Position numbers and translations under genes: made by a program. A DNA stretch of 64,000 nt, taken from positions 1-64,000 of the forward strand of contig CACYCP010000067.1 in assembly GCA_902772985.1 (NCBI GenBank), written 5' to 3'. A model generated the notes under the pieces. The model had not been told where the DNA came from, searched no databases, and saw only the letters and a program-made list of their open reading frames with translations. Of this stretch, positions 17,383 through 25,592 are shown one piece after another (position 1 is the stretch's first letter; the number at the start of each line of letters is the position of its first letter). The stretch comes from an uncultured Bacteroidia bacterium. Its GTDB lineage: Bacteria > Bacteroidota > Bacteroidia > Bacteroidales > UBA932.

Positions 17383-18573
17383 ATGATTTGCATTTACACA
17401 ATAACTTCGGGTTTGCACGACGAGAAGTCAGTGGCAAGGCTCAGTGACGAATTCCTTACCCAGGTGTTCCCGGACGGGGAATATGAGTTGAAAGGAAAGG
17501 ATTTCCGGGATTTCGGCACGCACGATCTGGACCTGATTTATGTTCGCACTGGCGGTGCGGAGGGCATTTTCAAGCAGCTTCTTCCGGAGATGCTCTCTCG
17601 CGGGATTGAGCGCTACTACCTCCTCACATCGGGAAAGAGCAATTCCCTGGCGGCGTCACTGGAGATACTTTCCTACCTGCGTCAGCAGGGGTTGAAGGGA
17701 GAGGTCCTGCACGGAGGCGCCGCTTATTTGCAAAAGCGTATCCATTCCCTCGAAACCGTGGCCAAGGCGCGCCAGGCGTTGAATGGAACGCGCATCGGCG
17801 TAATAGGCAAGCCTTCCGACTGGCTCATCGCAAGCAATGCCGACAGGATTGCCGTTATGGACAAACTGGGAATCGGCTTTGTAGATGTCCCCATGGAAGA
17901 ATTGCTGGAGGAAATTTCGAAGGCACCGAAGGATTCTGCGCCCGCCGAGGTCCCTATGGCCGATAAAGTTCGCAGTTCCTATCCTGGCGCGACGCAGGTT
18001 TATTATGCCCTGAAAGCCTTGGTGGAGCGTTATCGACTGGGGGCGTTCACCCTTCGCTGCTTCGACCTTCTTGGAAGCGTAGGCAATACCGGCTGCCTTG
18101 CCCTTGCTTCCTTCAATGCCGATGGCGTTCCGGCTTCTTGCGAGGGGGATGTCCCGGCCCTGCTTTCCATGATGGTCGCCAAAGCTCTTACCGGCTGCAC
18201 CGGCTTTCAGGCCAATCCTTCCAGGATAGATGTGGAAAAGGGGGAACTGCTTTTCGCCCATTGCACGGTGCCGTTCAATATGGTGGAAAACTGGCAGTAT
18301 GATACGCATTTCGAGTCTGGAATCGGGGTTGGAATCCATGGCGTCCTTCCGGAAGGTCCGGTGACGGTTTTCAAGCTATCCGGTAAGCTGGACCGCCATT
18401 TTGCTGCGGAAGGGGAGCTTCTGTACAATCAGTACGAAGATAATCTTTGCCGCACCCAGGTGGTCCTGAAGCTACAGAGCCAGGACGCGCGTTACTTCCT
18501 TACTAATCCCATCGGCAATCACCATATCATTCTGCCGGGGCATCATAAGGCTCTTTTGGAGGAACTGCTATGA
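17383..18573 (+). CDS. Fucose/arabinose isomerase-like family protein
   Basis: This 396-residue cytosolic protein has no signal peptide. The overall pattern suggests the L-fucose/L-arabinose isomerase fold: two Rossmann-like N-terminal domains, then a C-terminal block with CEGDVPALLSM (about 250-260), where the Glu would be a metal ligand. It differs from true FucI and AraA, which are longer. Sugar isomerase activity is an inference; the real substrate is unknown. The upstream in-frame ATG at 17332 lies inside SRP RNA, so 17383 is the chosen start. It overlaps the following Fur-family gene by 4 bases. Confidence 0.7.
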   Translation: MICIYTITSGLHDEKSVARLSDEFLTQVFPDGEYELKGKDFRDFGTHDLDLIYVRTGGAEGIFKQLLPEMLSRGIERYYLLTSGKSNSLAASLEILSYLRQQGLKGEVLHGGAAYLQKRIHSLETVAKARQALNGTRIGVIGKPSDWLIASNADRIAVMDKLGIGFVDVPMEELLEEISKAPKDSAPAEVPMADKVRSSYPGATQVYYALKALVERYRLGAFTLRCFDLLGSVGNTGCLALASFNADGVPASCEGDVPALLSMMVAKALTGCTGFQANPSRIDVEKGELLFAHCTVPFNMVENWQYDTHFESGIGVGIHGVLPEGPVTVFKLSGKLDRHFAAEGELLYNQYEDNLCRTQVVLKLQSQDARYFLTNPIGNHHIILPGHHKALLEELL

Positions 18574-18974
18574 TGGAAGAATTGCTGGAGCACCATGGCA
18601 TCAAGCCGACGCCGAACCGCCTGATGGTGGCGCGGGCTCTTGCCCGGGCCGGACGTCCGCTTTCCCTTATGGAACTGGAGGAAATGTTGGAAACTGTGGA
18701 TAAAAGCGCCATTTTCAGGACTTTGGCCACGTTCAGGGATGCCCATATGGTCCACGCTCTGGAAAACAGCGGAGAAGGTGTCAGGTATGAGTTATGTCAT
18801 AGCAGCCACTCCGGAAGCGACGACGACCTTCACGTCCATTTTTATTGTGAAAACTGCCGCAGGACTTTCTGCCTGGAGAATCTGCCCGTGCCCCGGGTTC
18901 AGATTCCAAAGGGGTACAAGGCGGTTTCGGCCTCTTTCATAGTCAAAGGGATTTGCCCGCAATGTGCTGGATGA
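18570..18974 (+). CDS. Fur-family transcriptional regulator
   Basis: This 134-residue protein has an N-terminal winged-helix DNA-binding domain (about 1-80, with PTPNRLMVARAL and KSAIFRTLATF) and a C-terminal metal-binding dimerisation domain. The segment HVHFYCENC followed by CPQC gives the structural zinc-type CxxC pairs found in Fur, Zur and PerR. Which metal or signal it senses cannot be decided. Its ATGA overlap with the fucose-isomerase-like gene suggests co-expression. The last 32 bases overlap the convergent tcdA gene. Confidence 0.87.
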   Translation: MMEELLEHHGIKPTPNRLMVARALARAGRPLSLMELEEMLETVDKSAIFRTLATFRDAHMVHALENSGEGVRYELCHSSHSGSDDDLHVHFYCENCRRTFCLENLPVPRVQIPKGYKAVSASFIVKGICPQCAG

Positions 18975-19617
18975 CAAGCCCTGCAAGAGTCAGTCCGAAC
19001 ATAGCGGTAATGTGAACCAGCGTCCCTTGCCTGGGGAGGACTTCGTCGTCAAAAACGCAGGTGACGGGCTTCCCGGTAGTAATGCCTTCCCGGCGCATCT
19101 TTTTTCGCATCGCGGCCGCCAGAGGACAGCCCTTAACTTCCCAAAATTCGGCCACCTGGATATTTCCGGCCGTGATTTTTCTTCCGGCGCCCATAGATGA
19201 AAACACCTCTCCTGGGGCCTTGGAAGCTTCGGAGAGCAGGCTGATTTTGTCGCTCAGGGAGTCGATGGCATCAATGATAACATCGTATTGTGGGAGGGAG
19301 AAATCGGCCCCTTTGGTGTAACGCTCCTGCAAGGCGGTGATGTCCAGCAGGGGATTGATGTCCAGAAAACGCTCTTTCAGGACTTCCACTTTTGGCCGGC
19401 CGATGGTGCTTGAAAGCGCAGGGAGCTGGCGGTTAAGGTTGGAACTTTCCACTACGTCGGAGTCCACAATTGTGATATGGCCGATTCCGCTCCGAACCAG
19501 AGCTTCGGCGCACCAGCTGCCCACTCCGCCTGTTCCAAAGAGTATTACCCGGCTTTGTTGAAGGCAGGTAAAAGCTTCGGCTCCAATAAGTTGCTCTGTC
19601 CTTTCAAAGGGGTTCAT
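18943..19617 (-). CDS. tcdA: tRNA threonylcarbamoyladenosine dehydratase
   Basis: This is an E1/ThiF-like enzyme that cyclises the t6A modification at position 37 of ANN-decoding tRNAs to ct6A using ATP. The nucleotide-binding motif GTGGVGSWCAEAL is at about residues 28-40, followed by the conserved DSDVVESSNLNRQ. Length is 224 residues. It overlaps the upstream pseudouridine synthase gene by 4 bases in a minus-strand operon of three genes. The main alternative would be a ThiF/MoeB-type activator, but no sulfur-carrier gene is nearby. Confidence 0.9.
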   Translation of the reverse strand: MNPFERTEQLIGAEAFTCLQQSRVILFGTGGVGSWCAEALVRSGIGHITIVDSDVVESSNLNRQLPALSSTIGRPKVEVLKERFLDINPLLDITALQERYTKGADFSLPQYDVIIDAIDSLSDKISLLSEASKAPGEVFSSMGAGRKITAGNIQVAEFWEVKGCPLAAAMRKKMRREGITTGKPVTCVFDDEVLPRQGTLVHITAMFGLTLAGLVIQHIAGKSL

Positions 19618-20591
19618 AAGCTCTCGAATTTAGCGAAAGCATCGGGCAGGGGAGAATGGCAGCTGATGGCTTTTTTGCTGTATGGATTGCGGAAGACCAG
19701 GGTGCCGGCGTGAAGGGCCAGGCGTCGGATGGGGTCGGTCTGGGCACCATACTTCTCATCTCCGGCGATGGGATTTCCCATATCGGCCGAATGGACACGG
19801 ATCTGGTTTTTCCTTCCGGTGGAAAGGCTGAATTCTACCTGGCTGTAGTATTTGCCGCGGCTCAGTACCTTGAAATGAGTTATGGCAAGCTGACCGTCCT
19901 TGACTTCTTCCGGGAAGGATTTCATTTTCAGCGATTTGGGGCTTTCGACCAACCAGGACTGGACGGCTCCGTAGTCCTTCTCCACCTTCCCTTCAAGCCA
20001 GGCGGTGTATTTGCGTTCTATAACAAGTTCTTTCCACTTGCTTTGGATCAAGTCCTTCGCCCTTTCGTTCTTTGCGTAAAGGATTACTCCAGAAGTCCCT
20101 TTGTCCAGTCGGTGGACTATCCATATCTTGGCCGTGTTGCGGTCCACTCCGTTTCCGTTAATAAGGTCTTCCTTTCTCCGGGCCCTGGCTTCCACCTTGA
20201 CGTATGCATTAAGGAGGGCGTACAGCGTTCTTTCCTTGTGCCCTTTTTTCGCTGCGCTTCCCCGGGCCGATGAAACGGAGAGCATCCCTGAAGGTTTGTC
20301 CACCACTATATAATTCTGGTCCTCGAAAAGAATCTTTACACCGGTTTTCAGCAGTTGCTCCTTTGCGTCACGGCAGCTGGCCCTTGCGATAGAAACGCCT
20401 TTTGGGAGTATCACAACGCTGTCTCCCTTGGAAAGGAGAAGGTCAAAAGCTGTGGAAGTTTCCCCGTTTACCTGTACCTGCCCTTTGGCGAGCATGTTCT
20501 TGACATCGGTGCGGGAACGCCCCGGAAAAGTCTCCAGGAGATACTGGAGAAGGGGCACACTGCGGCCCACGGTGAATTTTTGTCCTGCCAT
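19614..20591 (-). CDS. RluA-family pseudouridine synthase
   Basis: This 325-residue enzyme is predicted to convert specific uridines in rRNA or tRNA to pseudouridine. An N-terminal S4-like RNA-binding domain (about 15-75) precedes the catalytic domain. The catalytic aspartate is in IVHRLDKGTSG, with later motifs RKYTAWLEG and GRKNQIRVH. Which RNA site is modified is not readable from the sequence. It starts 6 bases after an uncharacterised gene and overlaps tcdA by 4 bases, so the operon has an RNA-modification theme. Confidence 0.9.
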   Translation of the reverse strand: MAGQKFTVGRSVPLLQYLLETFPGRSRTDVKNMLAKGQVQVNGETSTAFDLLLSKGDSVVILPKGVSIARASCRDAKEQLLKTGVKILFEDQNYIVVDKPSGMLSVSSARGSAAKKGHKERTLYALLNAYVKVEARARRKEDLINGNGVDRNTAKIWIVHRLDKGTSGVILYAKNERAKDLIQSKWKELVIERKYTAWLEGKVEKDYGAVQSWLVESPKSLKMKSFPEEVKDGQLAITHFKVLSRGKYYSQVEFSLSTGRKNQIRVHSADMGNPIAGDEKYGAQTDPIRRLALHAGTLVFRNPYSKKAISCHSPLPDAFAKFESL

Positions 20592-20597
20592 AAGGGG

Positions 20598-21059
20598 CTA
20601 AAAACTTTTAACGAAGTCGATGTCTTTTTTCAGCATTACCTTGGGCTCCATCATGGAAACCTTCTGGAAAAGCTTGAACTGGTAGGCCGGAGAAAGATAT
20701 ACTTTATGTTCGTTCTTTCCTTTCCTCCACCATTTGTAAAAGGCGATGGGATCCGTATCAAAGGGTATGCGGGCTTCGATGTCGGAACTGTATCCGGGGA
20801 AGTCAATCATCATTTTAAGCCCGGTGATGCGCTTGTAATAATCGAAATCGGCCCTGCGAAGTTTGGAAATGAGGGGAAGGAAAACTTCGGCCTGATCTAC
20901 CTTAAGCACTTTTTCCTTAATTATGAGCCTGTGAATGCGGACCGGATCTTTCTGGAGCCATTCTGAAAGTTTAAGGGTGATGGGCCCTTCCTCTCCGTCG
21001 AGCGTTAGCAAATCGGCAGAGAGGTAAATTTTTTCGCAGTCCAGAGGGTGGATTTCCAT
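20598..21059 (-). CDS. Uncharacterised protein, first gene of the RNA-modification operon
   Basis: This 153-residue soluble protein is not recognised. It has no signal peptide, membrane helix or known motif. It is rich in Lys, Asp and hydrophobic residues in regular alpha/beta alternation and contains a WWRKGKNEHKV segment near residues 110-120. It has its own promoter and is followed 6 bases later by the pseudouridine synthase, suggesting a linked cytoplasmic role. Real coding is supported by the operon position, the length and the promoter. Confidence 0.7.
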   Translation of the reverse strand: MEIHPLDCEKIYLSADLLTLDGEEGPITLKLSEWLQKDPVRIHRLIIKEKVLKVDQAEVFLPLISKLRRADFDYYKRITGLKMMIDFPGYSSDIEARIPFDTDPIAFYKWWRKGKNEHKVYLSPAYQFKLFQKVSMMEPKVMLKKDIDFVKSF

Positions 21060-21078
21060 AAATATTGCCTTTCATTTG

Positions 21079-21086
21079 CAAATATA
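21079..21086 (-). promoter_or_regulatory. Promoter -7 element for the orphan-pseudouridine synthase-tcdA operon
   Basis: The minus strand reads TATATTTG (forward CAAATATA), 19 bases upstream of the ATG at 21059. Confidence 0.65.
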
Positions 21087-21118
21087 TGAAAAAATTTTCT
21101 TTTTCTTTGAATTATTAC

Positions 21119-21126
21119 TATATTTG
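21119..21126 (+). promoter_or_regulatory. Promoter -7 element for the DUF4332 gene
   Basis: TATATTTG fits TAnnTTTG exactly. The start codon at 21166 leaves an AT-rich leader of about 35 bases. Confidence 0.65.
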
Positions 21127-21165
21127 GATGTTTGAAACGTTATTTAACCACTATTAATATCAACT

Positions 21166-21573
21166 ATGGCTTACAAAATTATCGACATTCAGGGCATCGG
21201 TCCTGTCTATGCAGAAAAACTCATTGCAGCAGGTATTGAAACTGTAGATCAGCTCCTCGAAGAAGGTGCATGCCCTATGGGCCGTCAGGCTCTGGAAGAA
21301 AAAACCGGCATCCGTCACGACCTCATCCTCACCTGGGTCAATCATGCCGACCTGTTCCGTATCAAGGGCGTCGGCCCTCAGTTCTCCGAACTTCTGGAAG
21401 CGGCAGGCGTTGATACCGTAAAGGAACTCCGCAACCGCAACGGCGCAAACCTCGCGGCCAAACTGCTGGAAGTAAACGAGGCAAAGCACCTGTGCAAGCG
21501 CACTCCCGTTGAAAAGGAAGTTCAGAAGTTCATCGATGCCGCCAAGGCTCTCGAACCCAAGGTGACCTATTAA
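21166..21573 (+). CDS. DUF4332 helix-hairpin-helix protein
   Basis: This 135-residue cytosolic protein contains two helix-hairpin-helix-like repeats, around IQGIGPVYAEKLIAAGI (about 8-24) and IKGVGPQFSELLEAAGV (about 65-81). This is the DUF4332 arrangement, related to DNA-binding HhH motifs. Function is unproven; nucleic-acid binding or a structural role is possible. It is monocistronic, with a clear promoter and a strong terminator after it, and many of its codons end in C, which suggests good expression (inference). Confidence 0.85.
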   Translation: MAYKIIDIQGIGPVYAEKLIAAGIETVDQLLEEGACPMGRQALEEKTGIRHDLILTWVNHADLFRIKGVGPQFSELLEAAGVDTVKELRNRNGANLAAKLLEVNEAKHLCKRTPVEKEVQKFIDAAKALEPKVTY

Positions 21574-21599
21574 TTTCCTTGTTTGAGTCAAATGTTTAT

Positions 21600-21626
21600 C
21601 CCCGGCTTTTTGGCCGGGGACTTTTT
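21600..21626 (+). terminator. Rho-independent terminator after the DUF4332 gene
   Basis: CCCCGGC (21600-21606) pairs perfectly with GCCGGGG (21613-21619) around a 6-base loop, followed by a T-run at 21622-21626. It separates the DUF4332 gene from the lipoprotein gene starting at 21649. Confidence 0.85.
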
Positions 21627-21648
21627 CGTTTTCATTCCAAGCCGAAAT

Positions 21649-23325
21649 ATGTTAGTAAAACTGAACAAGGCTATTTGTGGCATTATTGCCGCCGCGTGCC
21701 TGCTGGGCTGTGCAAAGAAAGCGGCCACGGCAGGGGAGGAACCAGCCCCGTGCATAGTCAATTTCATCAACTTTGTCCGTGCGGTCGAGCCCCGGGACCC
21801 GGAGTACACGGACGAGTATCTTTTCCAGACCACGTCCAATGAACTGGAACAGTTGGACCAGTTCGGATTCCGCGGGACTTTCCTTCTTCAATACGATGCA
21901 CTCATAAGGCCTGAATATCAGGTCCTTATGAAAAGGGCGGCGGAGAATGGACACGAGATTGGAGGCTGGTGGGAGATTACCGAGCCGCACGTGAAAGATG
22001 CCGCTATCTCCTGGCGCGGACGCTTCCCCTGGGACTGGCACGCCAACGTGGGCTTCGCGACCGGCTATTCGCCCGAAGAGCGTGAGCGCCTGGTAGATGT
22101 CTATATGGAAAAATTCCGCGAGGTTTTCGGCCGATATCCTTCTGCGGTGGGCTCCTGGTTCATCGATGCCCATACCATCGGCTATATGTATGACAGGTAT
22201 CATATAGAGGCTTCTTGCAATTGCAAGGACCAGTACGGCACCGACGGATACACGCTGTGGGGCGGATACTGGAACCAGGCTTATTACCCCAGCAGGCTTA
22301 ATGCCTATATGCCTGCCCAGAGTGCCGAGGGGCAGATTCCGGTACCAATTTTCCGTATGTTGGGCAGCGATCCCGTACTTCAGTATGACCACGGGCTGGA
22401 CCGCCATTTCCAGGGAGTCGTAACCCTTGAACCAGTCTATACAGGGGGCGGGGGAGGCGGCGACCGTAAGTGGGTTGAATGGTTCCTTCCGGCGATGGCC
22501 AATAGCGAAAGCCTGGCCTTCAACTACATGCAGGCAGGGCAGGAAAACTCTTTCGGCTGGAAAGCCATGAAGGATGGCCTGGAAATGCAGATGCCGATTA
22601 TTCACCGCCTGGCCAGTCAAGGATTGTTCCGCGTAGAAACGCTCTCCCAGTCGGGCCGGTGGTTCAGGGAGCGCTTTCCGCTTACCCCTCCTACCGCCGT
22701 CACCGTAGATGACGACTATTTGGCCGATGGCCGCAGCGCCGTGTGGTACGACAGCCGTTTCTACCGCATCGGCCTGTTATGGGAAGAAAGCGGCTTTGTT
22801 ATCCGTGACATCCATCTTTTTGATGAGAGCATTGAGTCGCCTTACCTTAGAAAGGCCGGTACCACAACTTATTGTGAGTACATTACTCCGCCCGTCGTGG
22901 ATGGTTTCATTTGGAGTACCTCCGATGAACGTGCCGGGCTGCGTGTGGTTGAGTTGATGGAAGATGGAAGCACTCGGACTGTCCCTGTTACCTCACATTC
23001 CTGCCGCCAGAGTGGTCCCGGGGAGCTTTCCGTCAGCTGTGAGACGCCTTACGGTCCGCTTGAATTATTGCTTGCGGAAGAGGGTTTCAGTGCTTTCTTC
23101 AAGCCGTCGCCTAAAGTCAGATGGGCTTTTGAGTTTTCGGCGGCAAAGGATGCCCCTCTGCCATTTACAAAAATTGAAGAACGTAGCATAAGCGCAGTTC
23201 ATCGCGGCTATGGCTATTCCATCCGCCTAAAGAAGGGCGCTTTTGAGGTCACGGCTCCTGATTGCTCCCGCTGGCGCATTCTCCCGGAGAAGGGGAAAGT
23301 TGCCGTCATTTTCAGGGAGGACTAG
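21649..23325 (+). CDS. Lipoprotein with a polysaccharide-deacetylase-like barrel
   Basis: This 558-residue predicted lipoprotein has a lipobox LLGC at about residues 16-19. An ATG at 21583 in the same frame would place 22 residues spanning the terminator before the signal, so 21649 is preferred. The N-terminal half, with VNFINFVRAVEP, the block FRGTFLLQYDALI, ENGHEIGGWWEI and a later GSWFIDAHT, resembles the NodB/GH57-like deacetylase or hydrolase barrel. The C-terminal half is beta-rich, without a known motif. It could be an envelope glycan deacetylase or hydrolase, but I cannot place the catalytic residues with confidence. It overlaps the convergent DUF4421 gene by 4 bases. Confidence 0.65.
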   Translation: MLVKLNKAICGIIAAACLLGCAKKAATAGEEPAPCIVNFINFVRAVEPRDPEYTDEYLFQTTSNELEQLDQFGFRGTFLLQYDALIRPEYQVLMKRAAENGHEIGGWWEITEPHVKDAAISWRGRFPWDWHANVGFATGYSPEERERLVDVYMEKFREVFGRYPSAVGSWFIDAHTIGYMYDRYHIEASCNCKDQYGTDGYTLWGGYWNQAYYPSRLNAYMPAQSAEGQIPVPIFRMLGSDPVLQYDHGLDRHFQGVVTLEPVYTGGGGGGDRKWVEWFLPAMANSESLAFNYMQAGQENSFGWKAMKDGLEMQMPIIHRLASQGLFRVETLSQSGRWFRERFPLTPPTAVTVDDDYLADGRSAVWYDSRFYRIGLLWEESGFVIRDIHLFDESIESPYLRKAGTTTYCEYITPPVVDGFIWSTSDERAGLRVVELMEDGSTRTVPVTSHSCRQSGPGELSVSCETPYGPLELLLAEEGFSAFFKPSPKVRWAFEFSAAKDAPLPFTKIEERSISAVHRGYGYSIRLKKGAFEVTAPDCSRWRILPEKGKVAVIFRED

Positions 23326-24302
23326 AACCGCCACCCTACGCTGATGCGGCCGTTTAGCCGGAAGTAGTTAATTTTTAATAACTTGGTATTCCCGGCCCCG
23401 CAGTCGTGGAGGGAAATCCTGAAGGCGCTGAAGAATTGCCGGCGGTTATAGATCAAGGCTATGTTTCCGGTAGTGATGAAATGGAAGAATTGGTAGGATG
23501 GCCTCAATTTGGTGCCGTTAACCGTAATATTGCTGCTGTCCAAAAGGACTATGGTTGGAATTACCGATGCGTGGAATGTCCAGTTTCCGTGAACATAGTT
23601 GTATCCGTATCCGGCGCCTATACCCATGGTGAAGCCTCCGAAGGACAATGTCGCGGCGTCTATAGACTTAGTGTTGAAATAATTCATTGACAGTGCGGCG
23701 ATAATACTGCCAGCACTCCGGCGCTGAAGACTGTTTTGGTTGAAAACTGCCGGATAGGAGAAGCGGTCACCGTTGAAAATGTAGAAGAAATCCGAGGTCA
23801 GGGCCTTGTGGGTGAGGCTTTCGGCAGGCATGTCGGTGACGATGTCCCCGATGGTCTGGGTTCCGTAAAAATTCTTGTCCGATTTATATGCGACTTCGAA
23901 TGCAAGTTTTCTTCCGTAGGATCTCAGACCTATGTTGAAGAAGTTCTTCGGCTTCCTGAGAAGGTCCATGGAAAAGGCCAGGGTAAGGCCTCTCCATGAC
24001 AAGCCTATACCTTGTTTGAATATGAATGGTGAGTTCAGTTTTGTCAGATAGTTTTCTTCCCCGAACACTCCTTTTATCTGGAAGGAGCTAAAGGAGAAAT
24101 CGGCAAAAAGCCTGGCTGTGAACTGCTGGTCCGGTACTTTGATGAAACTGGTGTCTATGCCTTTTAACTGCCTGTCCAAAAGGTACTGGCCTACGAAATC
24201 TATTTTCTCCACGGCCTTTTTTCGTAAATCCTTCACCTCCCGTGAAAAGGCGGCGTTACTCAAAACGAGAATGGTAAAAAGCAGTGTAAAGATCCGTTTC
24301 AT
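23322..24302 (-). CDS. DUF4421 family exported protein, probable outer-membrane beta-barrel
   Basis: This 326-residue protein has a signal peptide (about 1-20). Alternating aromatic and polar strands fill the sequence, and it ends with aromatic GWRF, as outer-membrane barrel proteins often do. It resembles the Bacteroidota DUF4421 family, whose role is unknown. It is single and divergent from the FNT-like gene. Confidence 0.8.
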   Translation of the reverse strand: MKRIFTLLFTILVLSNAAFSREVKDLRKKAVEKIDFVGQYLLDRQLKGIDTSFIKVPDQQFTARLFADFSFSSFQIKGVFGEENYLTKLNSPFIFKQGIGLSWRGLTLAFSMDLLRKPKNFFNIGLRSYGRKLAFEVAYKSDKNFYGTQTIGDIVTDMPAESLTHKALTSDFFYIFNGDRFSYPAVFNQNSLQRRSAGSIIAALSMNYFNTKSIDAATLSFGGFTMGIGAGYGYNYVHGNWTFHASVIPTIVLLDSSNITVNGTKLRPSYQFFHFITTGNIALIYNRRQFFSAFRISLHDCGAGNTKLLKINYFRLNGRISVGWRF

Positions 24303-24340
24303 TCAGATGCAAATGTAGGCAAAAATTGCAAAATATTGAT

Positions 24341-24348
24341 TAACTTTA
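24341..24348 (+). promoter_or_regulatory. Possible promoter -7 element for the FNT-DUF2490 pair
   Basis: TAACTTTA differs from TAnnTTTG at the last base only. It lies 30 bases before the ATG at 24379. No convincing -33 element is seen. Confidence 0.4.
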
Positions 24349-24378
24349 CGCGCTTAAACTTCGTAACAGCGTATATTT

Positions 24379-24957
24379 ATGTCTAAAGACAACAGGCTTT
24401 CCCTTTTTGCGGGCATACTCATAGGGCTTGGCGCCTGCGGCTATCTGGCTCTTGGCGGGCTTCCGGGCGCTATTATCTTCGCTTTCGGCCTCATTGGCGT
24501 GGTACTTTCCGGGACTTTGCTTTATACCGGTAAGGCGGGTGTGATGACCGATATCTGGGCACTCACGAAGATTTGGTTCTTCAATGTAGTGGGCTGTGTC
24601 CTTTTGGGATTGCTTATCGCATCGCTTGGGGGAGAGTCCATGGAAAGGGCCGGTTCCGTTGTGTCGGCAAGGCTTGCGCAAGGGCCCTGGCGCGCCTTCC
24701 TCAGGGCAATTGGCTGTGGACTCATCATAGATATCGCAGTTTGGCTGTACAGGAGCACGAAATCCATCTTTCCGGTGCTCTTTGGCGTTCCTCTTTTCAT
24801 TGTCTGCGGTTTCTATCACTCTATTGCCGATGTGGTTTATCTTGTCGGTGCCTGGAAATGGGACAACGCCATCCTCTGGTACTATCCCATAATTGTATTT
24901 GGCAACTATGCCGGCTGCAATGTCAGAAGGATACTTCTGCCGGAAAGCAATAAATGA
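24379..24957 (+). CDS. Compact formate/nitrite transporter family protein
   Basis: This inner-membrane protein of 192 residues has about six hydrophobic helices. The family marks are an N-terminal LFAGILIGLGA and the central-channel histidine in GFYHSIADVVY (about 145-155), matching the FNT motif around the conserved pore His. Typical FocA/NirC proteins have about 260-290 residues, so this version has short loops and termini. It probably conducts formate, nitrite or a similar small anion, but selectivity is not predictable. It overlaps the DUF2490 gene by 4 bases. Confidence 0.8.
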   Translation: MSKDNRLSLFAGILIGLGACGYLALGGLPGAIIFAFGLIGVVLSGTLLYTGKAGVMTDIWALTKIWFFNVVGCVLLGLLIASLGGESMERAGSVVSARLAQGPWRAFLRAIGCGLIIDIAVWLYRSTKSIFPVLFGVPLFIVCGFYHSIADVVYLVGAWKWDNAILWYYPIIVFGNYAGCNVRRILLPESNK

Positions 24958-25592
24958 ATATCTTTTGTCGCATATCGGCCATTGCCGCCCTTATCCTCCT
25001 TCCCATCGGCCTGAGTGCTCAGGAAGCGCCGCAGGAAGATAATACTTTCGGAGGATGGGAGTTCTTCGAGGTTTATTACGATATTGGCAAAACCCCGCTT
25101 TTCGCCTCGTTTTACTTCGAGCACGACAATTTCCAGTACAAGCGTTTCGACAACTGGTACACCCGCACCACCTTCGGTGTCAAGATTCTTCCCTGGCTTT
25201 CGGCCGATGTCGCCTACGATTTCATCCAGGAACCAGACTGCCAGGTGCACAGGGCAATTTTCGACCTTACTGGAAGTTTGAAGCAGGGAAACCTGAAGGT
25301 CTCGATCAGGGAGCGCTACCTGCACAACTGGGTTCCGGCAAAGGGCAGCCAAAGCGATGAACTGCGTTCACGCCTGAAGGTCCAGTATGCCATACCTAAG
25401 ACCAAGTTCAGCCCATACATTGCCATAGAGGTATTTACCTGGGGTGTCACCTGGCGCAAAACAAGACACTACGTGGCTTGCAATTACGACATTACAAGCC
25501 ACGTACAGTTCGAAGCCTATTACATGTATTACGCATTCAACGGCGCTCCGGCCGAGCATGTAATTGGCCTGGGATTAAATTTCAAGATTTAA
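24954..25592 (+). CDS. DUF2490-like outer-membrane protein
   Basis: This 212-residue protein has a signal peptide (about 1-22, ending near LSAQ). The mature part alternates aromatic and charged residues in strand-like repeats (for example WEFFEVYYDIGKTP and YIAIEVFTWGVTW) and ends GLGLNFKI, consistent with a small beta-barrel of the DUF2490 type. Function is unknown. The ATGA overlap with the compact FNT gene links the two, perhaps an outer- and inner-membrane pair for the same solute (inference). It abuts the convergent SIS gene with no spacing. Confidence 0.78.
   Translation: MNIFCRISAIAALILLPIGLSAQEAPQEDNTFGGWEFFEVYYDIGKTPLFASFYFEHDNFQYKRFDNWYTRTTFGVKILPWLSADVAYDFIQEPDCQVHRAIFDLTGSLKQGNLKVSIRERYLHNWVPAKGSQSDELRSRLKVQYAIPKTKFSPYIAIEVFTWGVTWRKTRHYVACNYDITSHVQFEAYYMYYAFNGAPAEHVIGLGLNFKI

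Noticed and set aside
21652..22620. Minus-strand frame of 322 codons opposite the deacetylase-fold lipoprotein
   Set aside because: Composition is erratic and no motif is present; the plus strand has a lipobox and sensible strand pattern.
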